A DNA stretch of 64,000 nucleotides from NCBI RefSeq assembly GCF_009727055.1, contig NC_052351.1, forward strand, positions 60,122,205-60,186,204. The letters are read 5' to 3'. The notes beneath the pieces were generated by a model that was not told the origin of the DNA, ran no database searches, and saw nothing but the letters and a program-made list of their open reading frames with translations. Source of the stretch: Benincasa hispida (taxonomy: Eukaryota > Streptophyta > Magnoliopsida > Cucurbitales > Cucurbitaceae). Of this stretch, positions 9,452-19,706 are shown piece after piece (within the stretch, counting starts at the first letter, position 1; every line of letters begins with the position of its first letter). Position numbers and translations under genes: made by a program.

Positions 9452-11143
9452 TGATAGCTGGTAGAAATGCAAGCTATTGTAGCCTTGTACTTAGAATTAT
9501 GAGGGCTAACAAGCAGAATATGCGTTGATAATACTAAGAATTTATGTGAAAAATGAGCTTGTGAAGATTAGAACTAAAAATCCTTGCTAATCCTATATCA
9601 TGTGTTATACGGTGTCAAAATGTCTACTTTTGTAGCTATCGCAGGAATCAATCGCATGCGCTAAAGCCAGACCATCGCAAAGTTGATCGCATGCATTGAT
9701 GTCAGACCATCGCAAAGTTGATCGCATGTTAGACCATCGCAAGGTTGATCGCATGGATGTTGCGGCTACAGGATAATAACCATGATAGAAAGGTGATCGC
9801 AAAATGGGTGGAATGCGTTGGTACTTCGAAAAAACAAGCATGAATATCTTGGGAGTATCAAAAGGATAAGATGATGTTAACATTTCACCTACCGCGCCGA
9901 AAGTGGCAGTGATTCAGAGTGAGACCACCAATGTTGTCGATGCTTGAGCTCTATAAATAAAGCTTCAAAGCTCAAATTCAAGGCATCCGAGCTTCTGCCT
10001 TAAGGCAGATCCTTATGATCACAGATGAGAGCATGAGCAAGACATTCTTTGAGAGTTCTTCATTCCTTCAACCCATTCCGAGGGACGACCGAAGCTTTGT
10101 CGAAGATAGAGCTTGAGAGAGACTACTCCACCACCCATCCATGGCACCACCGGCAGCCTTGACATACATCTGATGGAAGCAAGAGATTGCCTACATCTAG
10201 CCCTCTACCTCTCTTCTTATCTCTGTATTGTATTACATTTTGGCTTAAGACATTAATACATTTTGTGATCAATGCATTTCTTTATTTCCTTCGACACCAT
10301 CTTCATTATCTTCTTCTTTATCATCCCTTACTTTCATTGCAACGAAGTAAGTAAAGATTACAAGCGTTATCGCATACTCAATCAAGCGACATAGAGATAT
10401 GAAGCATGTAGCAAACCACCAAGAGGTGTGCATTGCGCTAGTATAGTGAGTTAATCCTCGTTGCTTAGTGTGAGGCTGTAGCAATGCTTGTCTATGAATT
10501 ATCGCAATGCTTATCTATGAGCTGATTAGCCGTGACTAACTGCCCAAGAGGGTAAATAATGGAACTCACTAAGCAAAGTAAACAGTGTTCCTAGAGATAG
10601 GAATATTCTTATGCTCAACACAACCATGCATTATAGAGATATAAGCATGTGGCTGACCACCGAGAGGTGTGCGACGCATTAGTGTGGTGAGCTGGGATTA
10701 CCCTTGTAACCAAGCTCAATGATGTGGTGAATTTATCCCCTCCATTCTGTTTATTTTTCCATGCATCTTATTACGCGTTACCAGTTGCCACATCTCTACC
10801 AATTTTCATAGTCATACTTTCATTGCTCAATCTGTTTAGTTAGGAGTAGAGTAGTACATAGTCTTTTAACTTCTTTTTTTCTTTTATTCATCACCTCAAA
10901 CGCATTGCTTCACAACATTTAGTTACAAATCCCTGAGTTCGACCTCGGATCATCCCGAGAAACTTGCGTTCTCGTTATACTTGGCGAAAAAGCAAGAAAA
11001 CTTGTGGCAGGAACGCATGGTCATCACATATATTCTTAAACGCATATTGCATATTTCTTAGTCCAATGCATGACCATCGATGCATGGAGATCAACGCATA
11101 TCATAAGATGCATGTATATTCGCTCCCCATTTTCTACGCATCA
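9452..11143 (+). repeat. LTR of the Tat/Athila-like remnant
   Basis: Starts TGATAG and ends ACGCATCA just before the primer site. It has a TATA box (TATAAATAA, 9,952-9,960). It also has three degenerate copies of a roughly 30-50-bp repeat with 'accatcgcaaagttgatcgc' at 9,668-9,755. Confidence 0.7.
9952..9960 (+). promoter_or_regulatory. TATA box in the Tat-like LTR
   Basis: TATAAATAA is followed by 'agcttcaaagctcaaattc'. It sits at the same relative place as TATAAATA in the LTRs at 18,520 and 46,089. Confidence 0.6.
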
Positions 11144-11149
11144 AGTTTT

Positions 11150-11168
11150 TGGCGCCGTTGCCGGGGAC
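11150..11168 (+). promoter_or_regulatory. Primer-binding site, Asp-tRNA type
   Basis: TGGCGCCGTTGCCGGGGAC follows the LTR end by six bases. This primer site is characteristic of plant Tat/Athila gypsy lineages. Confidence 0.85.
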
Positions 11169-12065
11169 TTGGTAGCTAATAGTTGTTAAGTTTTGTGTTT
11201 TCACAGGCACCCTTTTAATCTTGGGCGTATTATAGCTTGTGCGACAAGTTGCAAACAATATTTGAGTGAAGGCAATGCGCCGAAAATCAATATTGACCCA
11301 GAGATAGAAAGTCTATCTGTCGTATGAGATGGAAACAGTCTTAAGAGCGTGTTAACCAACATGTGACCAACAATTGTTGGAAGCTCCAATGGTCAGCACG
11401 AGTCTCTTGACCTAAGTAGTTGAGATCAATCTCCTGCATGGAAGATGCCTTGCGGTGGTTTCACTCCAATTTCTCCAAGGACGTCTTCTAATCTATCTTT
11501 ACTTTGCTTTCCTAGTTTAGTTTATTTATTTAATTATTGTCATTTTGAATTTGCGGCTACTTTCTTGGATGTGGGTGCGATAATAATTCCCCTCGAAGCG
11601 TGGTTTCAACGGAAGAATCCTCTCCATCATTCAACGCATGGCTATGTCCACATGAATTCTAAAGTATGGTCGCAACTATTATTCTACTCATAGGTTCTTT
11701 TCTTGTTATCTTTTATGCATTATCCTTATGAAATTCTCTTTCGTTCGCTTTCCTACCTTTGCATTGAAAGATTAGCACCCATGGCAATACTTATCATTCA
11801 CTCCATCTACTACCTAAACATCGCAAGGCTCACCTCACTTTAATAGCTCCTTCAAGATTTGACAGTGTATGTTTTATCATGTGTTAACCTCTACTCAAAC
11901 ATCTGTTACCGCGTTCCTGAACAAGTTTGTTTTTAGCTTTTTGGCAAGAACACTGCCACTTTCTAAGTTTGGGGGTGGCAGTGGTTTGGGCAAATGCATC
12001 CATCACATTGCGATGCCAAAAAAAATGGTAATAAAAACTCCACTGTCAGCGCAAAGGGGAAACCC
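11169..12065 (+). other. Degraded internal region of the Tat-like element
   Basis: Short broken frames only. The string 'aagtttgggggtgg' (about 11,967) resembles the lineage's polypurine tract, yet no 3' LTR follows it. I can assign no protein. Confidence 0.4.
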
Positions 12066-12103
12066 CTGTCTCTTATACACATCTAGATGTGTATAAGAGA
12101 CAG
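12066..12103. other. Sequencing-adapter insert (Nextera mate-pair junction)
   Basis: The 38 bases are CTGTCTCTTATACACATCT followed by its reverse complement AGATGTGTATAAGAGACAG, which is the Tn5 mosaic end twice. The flanks on both sides (about 11,988-12,065 and 12,110-12,188) are near-identical copies of the same sequence, so a read through the adapter was built into the contig. Confidence 0.95.
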
Positions 12104-12611
12104 CTCTGGGAAAATGCATCCATCACATTGCGATGCTTCAAAAAAAAAAGGTAACAAAAACTCCACTGTCAGCGCAAAAGGGAGACCCAAGCTGATAAGA
12201 GTTAAAGTTGTGGAAGGCACTTACCCATAGTCGAATACTTCGCATGACACCCGAGCAAGTAAGCCAAAACGAAAGTAAATGGCCAAGATCAACGCATAAA
12301 AACAACTCCTCTATCTGGTGCAAGCCCAAACTAAGGCAAGAGTTGAGTTGAATATGGCATGCAACCGAATTTGGATGTCCGCATGACATCCATGGGGGCA
12401 AGCCAAAACGAAGAGCGTAACCAGGTTCAACGCCTCAATCTAATAATGTATCACAAAACTTTGAATTGTTTTAAATGAACGCATTGTAAAAAGTTAAATG
12501 CAAAGTTGCCAGAAATGAGTAAAAAGGTTTTTGAGTAGAGGCTTACCAGATTTAAACTTAGAAAATATCTCTTTGAAGAAGTAGCCAAAAATAAGGAGAG
12601 CATTGCTGGCA
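12104..12611 (-). other. Inverted internal segment of the Tat-like element
   Basis: It carries 'gggggcaagccaaaacgaag' (12,395), the reverse complement of a motif found at 16,785 and 16,915 in the element at 15,752. It ends at the CTGGT target duplication. Confidence 0.5.
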
Positions 12612-14166
12612 CTGGTCCCAGTGGCTCGATCGTGGATTCCAGTTGTCATTCGTCAACGCATCCCTGCTCTTACCTGAAACATCAACATGAGAAAGGATGA
12701 GTATAAAATACTTAGTAAATAACCCCACTACTGAGGTCAAGCTAGGCATCTATGTCCTCTAGATGCCTACCTCTGGTGGGACATAAGCACTCCCCTAGTC
12801 CTCATGGGACACATACATACATGAATAACTGAACTTCATCCTACTGTAGTTAAGTATACCCACTACCTCATCATCATAGTTCCATAACATATATATACAT
12901 CTCATCATCCTTAGATTCAATAGAATCTCCAAGAATAAAATGCACACAAATCATGGTAGCATTCAATCCTCTTTCATGCGTATCTAATTCGTGCAACTCA
13001 CTCAGGGAAATCATACGTAGCAATCAATCTAATAAAAAAAACACCTCAATATAATATGGTTAATATTGCCTAGCATGAGGTCGTTATAGTAGTTTCATTA
13101 CTTACCTCTATGTCAAGATTCACAACTAATAAGGCAAACAAAATAATACAACAACTGAAGATAGTGATCCTAACATAGGAATACAACCATTTAATTTCAG
13201 CCCAAATAACTAACTCTAAATCCTTAGATCCAAATAAAAAATAACCAAACCAACACAACCCGCAAAGATTACCAAAATTTAAATGCCCATAAGCTTACCC
13301 AAAGATGAAACCACTTCCAACTTTTCTTGACGACGCCCTTTTGACTTCCAAGCTTCTCTAAAACTTTACTAAAACAAATCTGAGGACAACCACTATGGCG
13401 GTGTTGCGCGGCGCTGGACAGACGCAACTGGCCGAACAAACGAGTGACGGCGAACGATTGGAGCTAGCCGGCGAGCGGCACGCAGCTGGGGGAAGTTTGC
13501 TGGGCAACACGAGCGCGGGCAAAACTCTCGAGCAGCGCTGGGCAGGCGGATCTGGTGCATGGAGAAGACCGGTTGGTAGCACAGCTGGGGTTGAGGCGAG
13601 ACCGTGACGACGAAGGGGCTGGTCGGCGAGGCGGTGGTGCTAGGTCGAAGATCGAAGAGGTGGGGTGGGTCTAGGGTGACGCGCTGAAGAAAAGAAAATC
13701 AGAGGGGGAAAGAGAGGGGGGGGGAAGGTGGGAGGGTGCTGCTTGGGAACTTGAGGGGTGAGGGATAAAAGGAAATTTATCTAAATGATAAAAATATTCT
13801 AATATAAAAAAATAAAGTAAAATAAAATACTTATTATTCATCATATCTCCTTTTGTATTATTTTATTCTTTCCCTTCAAATTTTGTTTTTATTCCTTCTT
13901 TCCCTTTTGAAACTTCCATTCAAAAGATTTTAACCAATCCCTTTCCATAATGGAATTAATTCTCGATATTAATTTCAAATTAAAAAATTGGGTGGCATAA
14001 AAAGTCCAATTTCCACAATTTTCCTATGATTAACCAATTAATTTTAAACCTCCTTTTCTCAATAATTAAACCTCAATAATCTAATTAAATTTTCAAAATT
14101 AAAAAATAATCTCGAATATTTCAAAATACTAAAATTACATTACAAATAAAATTTTGGGATGTTACA

Positions 14167-15277
14167 AAGACTCTTTATGGGCTTAGGCAGGCACTAAGGC
14201 AGTGGTATAAGAAATTTAATTCGTTTATGATAAGCAATGGTTATAAACAAACTATAACTGAATCTTGTGTGCCTTTTAGAAAGTTCCTTGCAGGCAACTT
14301 CATCATTCTTCTTTTATATGTAGATTATATGTTGATAGTTGGACAAGAGATAGATATAATTCAAAATTTGAAGAAATACTTGTCCAAGTCATTTGACATG
14401 AAAGATTTGGGTCCTGCAAAGCAAATCTTAGGTATGGAGATTGCTCGTGATAGGAAGCTAGGAAATTGTGATTATCCAAGGAGAAGTATATTGAACTTTG
14501 TGTTGGAAAGGTTCAATATAAAGCATGCTAAGCCTGTTAGTACACTGCTAGAAACTCACTTTAAGCTAAGTAAGAGAGTTTGCCCTACAATAGAGAAAGA
14601 GAAAGAAGTTATGTCATCCATTCCTTACTCTTCTGATGTTGGTTTTTTCATGTATGCTATGCTGTGTACTGGACCTGATATTACATAAACAGTCAGTCGA
14701 GTGAGTTGTTTTCTATCCAATCCAGGTAAGACTCACTGGGAAGTAGTGAAGTGGATCTTCAGATACACCTCCAAATTGAGTTTGTGTTATGGAGGTGGCA
14801 AACCTATGCTTGAAGGCTATATTTATTCAGACATGGTAGGTGATCTTGATAACATAAAGTCTATCTCAAGATATGTGTTTATATTTTCAGGGGGAGTCAT
14901 CTCATGGAAATCCAAGCACAAAAATGCCTAGCATTGTCCACAACTGAAGCAGAGTATACTGCAGCATTGGAAACAAGCAAGAAGATGTTATGGCTTAAAA
15001 AGTTCCTTCAAGAGTTGGGTTTAAAGCAAGGTGAGTATGTTATATTTTGTGATAGTCAGAGTGCTATGGATTTGAGCAAAAATCCAATGTATCATGCTCA
15101 TACAAACACATTGACATTAGATATCATTGGCTACGAGATGTAATTGAAGAAAAAATATTGAATTTGAAAAAAGTCCACACCGACAAGAATAGTGAATATA
15201 TGTTAACTAAGGAAGTTCTCCGAAGCAAGATTGAGCTTTGTAGTAAGCTTACTGGGATGAGGTTCAAGTTATCATGA
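14167..15277 (+). pseudogene. Ty1/copia pol 3' end: reverse transcriptase and RNase H
   Basis: It opens with 'KTLYGLRQALRQWYKKF', the copia RT signature, then 'LLLYVDYMLIVG', where the catalytic YVDD is changed to YVDY. 'FDMKDLGPAKQILGMEI' follows. A stop at 14,686 separates this from the RNase H part (14,701-15,143): 'GVISWKSKHKN', then after a frame shift 'ALSTTEAEYTAALETSKK' and 'CDSQSAMDLSKNP'. The frame ends at 15,277, before the polypurine tract. The 5' part of the element is cut off by the gypsy LTR at 14,166. Mutated active site, stops and truncation make it inactive. Confidence 0.85.
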
Positions 15278-15302
15278 ATGTGATTGAGTCTTCCCCATGT
15301 TG

Positions 15303-15318
15303 AGCTAGAGGGGGATAT
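15303..15318 (+). promoter_or_regulatory. Polypurine tract of the copia element
   Basis: agctagagggggatat lies directly before the LTR start TGTTGTGGG. Confidence 0.75.
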
Positions 15319-15751
15319 TGTTGTGGGTGTCGAGCCCATTTATTGCATAAGCAAAACTTTATTTTAAACTTATGTTTTGTGAGCCCAATTAGGGCTAATT
15401 TTTTAGGTTGCCTAATCTTGAAAGCCCTAGGTTTTCTTTTATGTGATATGGGGATGAGCTAAGGGGAAAAAAGAGTGAAAAAGAGGTAGAAAATCGAAGA
15501 GAAAGACAATAGTTCAACTTTTCAACGACAACTTTCACAAAATTGTCGATTGCCGGAGTTTAAACCATTGGATCGTCCTATAATTTGGTTGACCTGTTCG
15601 GGACACATAGGGTCTCATTTTGAACGGTTGGATCCTTGAACTTTGGTTTGTCCATAATCACTACCAAATAGAACCTATAAAACTGGGTGATTTTCATTTT
15701 TATTATCTCTCAAGTGTTGATCTTTTATATATGATAGTATTGGTGGGTAGT

Positions 15752-15985
15752 CGATAATGGGCAAAAATGCACGTTATTATAGTGCAAAGATATAAAACAA
15801 TGTAGGATTACGATGGTAAAAATATATAAAATCGTGTCCAAAAGCATTAAGATTAGAACATTGCGATCGCATGCGTCCATCGCATTAAAGCAGCTAATTT
15901 ACGTATTTTGTACAAAAAAATGCGTTGGCGCAAGACAGAATTGCGATCCAAGGAATTCAGCGTCCGAGCACATTAAGTATCGTGC
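15752..15985 (+). repeat. 5' LTR remnant of the Tat/Athila-like element
   Basis: It is over 90% identical by eye to the start of the 3' LTR at 18,015-18,240 and breaks off after 'gcacattaag'. Confidence 0.8.
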
Positions 15986-16009
15986 ATCACAAGCGATGCG
16001 GCGGTAGTC

Positions 16010-16760
16010 TCCAAGTTTTTTAGGAAGAATATTTTCACTCGTTTTGGCACCCCACGTGCCATAATAAGTGATGAAGGCTCTCACTTTATTAACCACATCA
16101 TCAACAAATTACTGCTCAAATATAATATCCTTCATAAGGTGGCCACAACATACCATTCCCAAAAAAATGGTCAAGCTGAAGTGTCCAACAGGGAAATTAA
16201 GCTGATATTAAAGAAGGTGGTAAAAGCTTTACGAAAAGATTGGGCAATAAAGCTGGACGATGCCTTGTGGGCATACAGGACCGCCTATAAGACACCTATA
16301 GGCATGTCCTCGTATACACTGGTGTTTGGAAAGGCATGTCATTTACTGCTTCAGCTGGATCATAAAGTAATGTGGGCAGTGAAAAAGCTCAATTTTGATT
16401 TAAAGGTCGCAGGGGAAGCAAGGAAACTTCAGTTGGTCGAGCTTGAGGAATGGAGAACTTACACATATGAGAATAAAAAATCTACAAGGAGCGTGAAAAG
16501 CATTGGCATGACAAGCAACTATGCGAGAAGAATCTCCAAGTCGGACAAAAGGTCTTACTATTCAATTCGCGGCTATGAGTCTTTCCCGGTAAATTAAAGT
16601 CACGATGGTCTGGTCCTTTCATAATCAAAGAGGTATTCCTGCATGGAGCGGTTGAGTTATCCAATGAAGATGGGACCAATGCATTCAAAGTCAATGGGAA
16701 AATTGTCAAAAATATATCACGGAGAAGACTTGCATCGCGAGGTTTTCTTTGACCTTGCAT
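16010..16760 (+). pseudogene. Gypsy integrase, core and C-terminal part
   Basis: The translated text includes '[18 protein letters not shown]' (second catalytic Asp region), '[20 protein letters not shown]' (catalytic Glu in GQAE), '[20 protein letters not shown]' and 'LVFGKACHL'. After frame breaks near 16,490-16,600 come '[19 protein letters not shown]' and 'NGTNAFKVNG'-like text of the C-terminal domain. Integrase inserts element cDNA into the nuclear genome. The N-terminal zinc domain and first Asp are missing through the deletion at 15,985, so it is inactive. Confidence 0.8.
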
Positions 16761-18001
16761 TGATCCAAGTGCCTCGCCTTCATTTTGGCTTGCCCCCACA
16801 TGTGTCATACGAGCATCCAACTACGAGCAAGGCGCTCTTTCTCAGTCTAAACTCATGCCCATTTGGCAGCGGAGTTGCGATCATTTTATTTATGCATTGA
16901 TCACGATTCCTACCTTCGTTTTGGCTTGCCCCCACGGGTGTCATGCGAACATTCAACTACGAGTAGGATCCGGTCGCAACGTTATGATTTTTTTTTTGAG
17001 AAATGCCTAAAATAGCAAGGTTGAAAATGAATACTGCACCCCCAAATTTAAACGCAGCAATTTCCTGAAAGATTAAAAGAATTCATGCGATGCTCACCAC
17101 TAACTTCTAGAAATATTTCATGATTGACTGTCCTAAAATTAAGTTGACTCTAGTGCATGTGATGAAAAATAGAGGCATGCGTTTCATCATTGAAATCATA
17201 ATTGACAAAGAAAAACAATGCAGTGACTTACGAAATTAATCAATGTGTAATGATTGCACCAACTAAAGAGGATGCGATGATAAAATTATCAAAGTTAAAA
17301 TGAGATGCGATAGTGCAAAATTTGGAATAAACAAAGTCAAGGAAAGATACAACCCCCAAATTTGCTTTGTCGCCTGCATTATTTGTGATCGCATCCTTCT
17401 TTGCAGTGAACCAATTTCTTTGATTGCGGTGGCTAATTGCGTCTTTCAGTTATCGTGTAGCTCCCTCGCAATCGTTCACCACGATCGTTGCAAAATACAT
17501 TGAGAGGGTCAAATAAAAGACAGAGTTAACAAAAAAAAAAAAAATTTGGCGCCATTTTTTTTTTTAAATGCAAAGGAGTAAAAGGATATAGAGAGGTAGA
17601 ATTAAGTTCATGAATTGAAGGTTTCAAAGGATACTTCACAAAAATTGCGTCCCTGATGAATTTGAATTGCATAATTGTGCAGAGACTGCCCACTTCTTCT
17701 TTAGTTAGAATTCTTCAGGTAATCTAAACTACGTAAGGATAAAAATTATTTGAAAACACCCCAGTTGAAAAAGTTTTTTTTTTTTTAATAAATAATGCGA
17801 TGCCCGGCAAACAAATAAAGTCTTTTTGAAGGTTAAACTTGCAGTCCCTAAATTTTAGAAATATTTTAAGAAGAGACCTGGATAGGAATTAAGGAGATTT
17901 TGGTACATAGGATTTCAATAAGGCAACCTCGAGAAATCTAGGAAAGAAAAAGGCGGTCTAGAGAAAATCTTTAGTTTGTGCTTGAGGACAAGCATTGTTT
18001 T
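16761..18001 (+). other. 3' untranslated region of the Tat/Athila-like element
   Basis: Non-coding sequence between integrase and the polypurine tract. It holds two copies (about 16,780-16,835 and 16,915-16,965) of a block with 'ttttggcttgcccccac' and 'tcaactacgag'. It also has a CGCCATTTTTTTTT site near 17,551 and several homopolymer runs. The frames at 16,643 and 17,300 look accidental. Confidence 0.5.
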
Positions 18002-18014
18002 AAATTTGGGGGTG
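18002..18014 (+). promoter_or_regulatory. Polypurine tract of the Tat/Athila-like element
   Basis: aaatttgggggtg precedes the LTR start, with 'ttgaggacaagcattgtttt' before it, a phrase usual at this site in Tat/Athila elements. Confidence 0.85.
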
Positions 18015-19706
18015 TGATAACGGGCAGAAATGCACGTTATTACAGCGCAAAGATATAAAACAATGTAGGATTACGACGGTAAAAATATATAAAATCGTGT
18101 CCAAAAGCATTAAGATTAGAACATTGCGATCATGCGTCCATCGTATTAAAGCAGCTAATTTACGTAGTTTGTGCATAAAAATGCGTTAGCACAAGACAGA
18201 ATTGCGATCCAAGGAATTCAGCGTCCGAACGCATTAAGAGATTGAGACCAAAAGGCTATACGATCATATGCGTTCACGAAGATTTGCTCAAGAAGGTGGC
18301 CGTATAAAGTCGGTGCATCAAGGTGGAAGTTTAATAAATCACAATGGGACAGAAAGCTAATGACGGTCGAATCCGAATTTAGTTGACAAGCCGTTAACAA
18401 CACATTGTAGCAAGTACACTCAACTTTTCGGTGATAATTAATCGGCGCATCAGGCAAAGAATTAATGACATCCCATCAATGCAATCATTTGAGAGAAAAA
18501 GCTCTTCACCCTGAAGCTTTATAAATACCAAAGGCCACCTTTGTTAAAGGTGTTCAGTTCCATATTCAAGTTGAGCCATATAGAGAGTTCACAATACAAA
18601 AGATAGTTAGCCTTTGTTCATAGTTTTCTTACACTTAGAAGACGGAGGCGAGCGAAGAGAGAAGATGTTGAAAGATCATTCCTGGTCAGCTCGAGAGAGT
18701 GCCGGGAAGCGTTGAGAACGGAGAGAGGGCTGACTCTTGCGAAAGCAAGAATATTCTTTTGGGGAGAGTAGAAAAACGCAGTGTAAAAGCCTTGGGAAGT
18801 AAGAAATTGCTCCCAGGCTCCCGATCTTTATTTCCCATTGTTATTCTGTATTTTGATTTCATTTATAGAATGGAACTTGCATCTCTACATCTGTTCACTC
18901 TCTTTACATTACGCATGAGTAACTAAACTTCTGAATGGGTTGAGAAGTACTTAGCTAGCATGACCTAAGATCTTCATTTTATGCAATCATCTTGTCTTAT
19001 GAATGCATCTATCACCCCTTTAGAGCTACTCGAGAGAGAGTCTAAAGAAAGAACCGAGACTTGAGACAGCTAGGTTAGAATCTAGACTTGAGAAAGCAAG
19101 ATTAGATCTGCATAAGCAAGAGATAGAGACTTACAAATCTGTTCTATTTGCTAACATGCATCGCATGCACCCTAGAAATATGGTAGTATGCGGTCACCTT
19201 ATGTATGTGTGTGTCACTCATCATCGCATAGACAAGAGTAGAGGCTTAGACATAAGTCCTATAGACATGATCGTATACATCGCATGCGTCCTAAAACTAG
19301 GAGCTATAGCATTTGCATTGAGAGATGACTTGTTGTTGTATGTGTGTAGCATGATCGCATAACGTGAACGCAACTTAGGAAGTGTTAGCTAAACCCTTTC
19401 TCAACCCATTCTCTCGCATACTCATTGTCACTTTCGTTGTTAGTAACTCTTTTCTCAATTCCGCTGCATAGAACTTATACCTTAAACAAACATACCAACC
19501 AACACATTGTTTTATTTGTCATCACAAAGTTATCAGAAATCACCGTCACATACTATCTCCATAGTCCCTGTGTTCGACCCTGGCTTACAAGGAAACTTAG
19601 TAGAATTTATACTTGGATTTTTCTAGGAAAACCTGCATGTAAAATGCATACACTACCATCGCATTATACACCATAATTTCATCAAATTCACATTAACAAC
19701 GCATCA
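18015..19706 (+). repeat. 3' LTR of the Tat/Athila-like element, 1.69 kb
   Basis: It runs from TGATAACGGGC to ACGCATCA. A TATA box (TATAAATA, 18,520-18,527) lies about 0.5 kb in. The block 'tgttcgaccctgg' near 19,570 is shared with the LTR at 45,581. Small open frames in it (18,699; 19,156; 19,425) have no recognised domain. Confidence 0.85.

Larger units (their letters stand above)
9452..12611 (+). mobile_element. Tat/Athila-like gypsy remnant inserted in a gypsy LTR
   Basis: The element begins TGATAGCTGG, related to the LTR start TGATAACGGG at 18,015 and 45,581. It is flanked by an exact 5-bp duplication CTGGT (9,447-9,451 and 12,612-12,616). It holds an LTR (9,452-11,143), an Asp-tRNA-type primer site (11,150) and scraps of internal sequence. 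No intact protein frame remains. Its right end (...GCTGGCA) does not match its LTR end (...CGCATCA). The segment about 12,170-12,420 is inverted relative to the same internal sequence at 16,780-16,960. A sequencing adapter at 12,066 lies inside it, so its internal structure is not reliable. Confidence 0.7.
9173..14166 (-). repeat. Gypsy 5' LTR (minus), split by a Tat/Athila-like insert
   Basis: On the minus strand the LTR starts TGTAACATCCC (14,166) and ends ...GGGTAATTATA (9,173). Removing the insert (9,452-12,611) and one copy of its CTGGT duplication leaves about 1.83 kb. The repaired junction reads through 'aaaactggtcccagtggctcg', which matches the uninterrupted relatives at 42,645 and 56,100. 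The conserved hairpin core lies at 12,699-12,740. The segment 13,390-13,690 is strikingly GC-rich. The LTR abuts copia pol at 14,167, so the gypsy element inserted into that copia element. Confidence 0.8.
15752..19706 (+). mobile_element. Tat/Athila-like gypsy element with TSD GTAGT, internally deleted
   Basis: A 3.95-kb element with exact GTAGT duplications at 15,747-15,751 and 19,707-19,711. The 5' LTR survives for only about 235 bp, then jumps straight to integrase. Gag, protease, RT, RNase H and the primer site are missing. A full 3' LTR follows a good polypurine tract. The first base of the 5' LTR is C in place of T (CGATAATGGG against TGATAACGGG). Confidence 0.85.

Noticed and set aside
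11869..12096. 75-residue plus-strand frame
   Set aside because: Its end runs into the adapter sequence, so it does not exist in the genome as written.
12066..12103. Perfect 38-bp palindrome as a natural regulatory site or Tn5 insertion
   Set aside because: It matches the sequencing mosaic-end pair exactly, has no transposon between the ends and occurs twice in unrelated contexts.
13395..13607. 70-residue GC-rich frame starting MAVLRGAGQ as a host gene
   Set aside because: It is antisense within a gypsy LTR and its opposite strand is equally open; the frame is a by-product of high GC.
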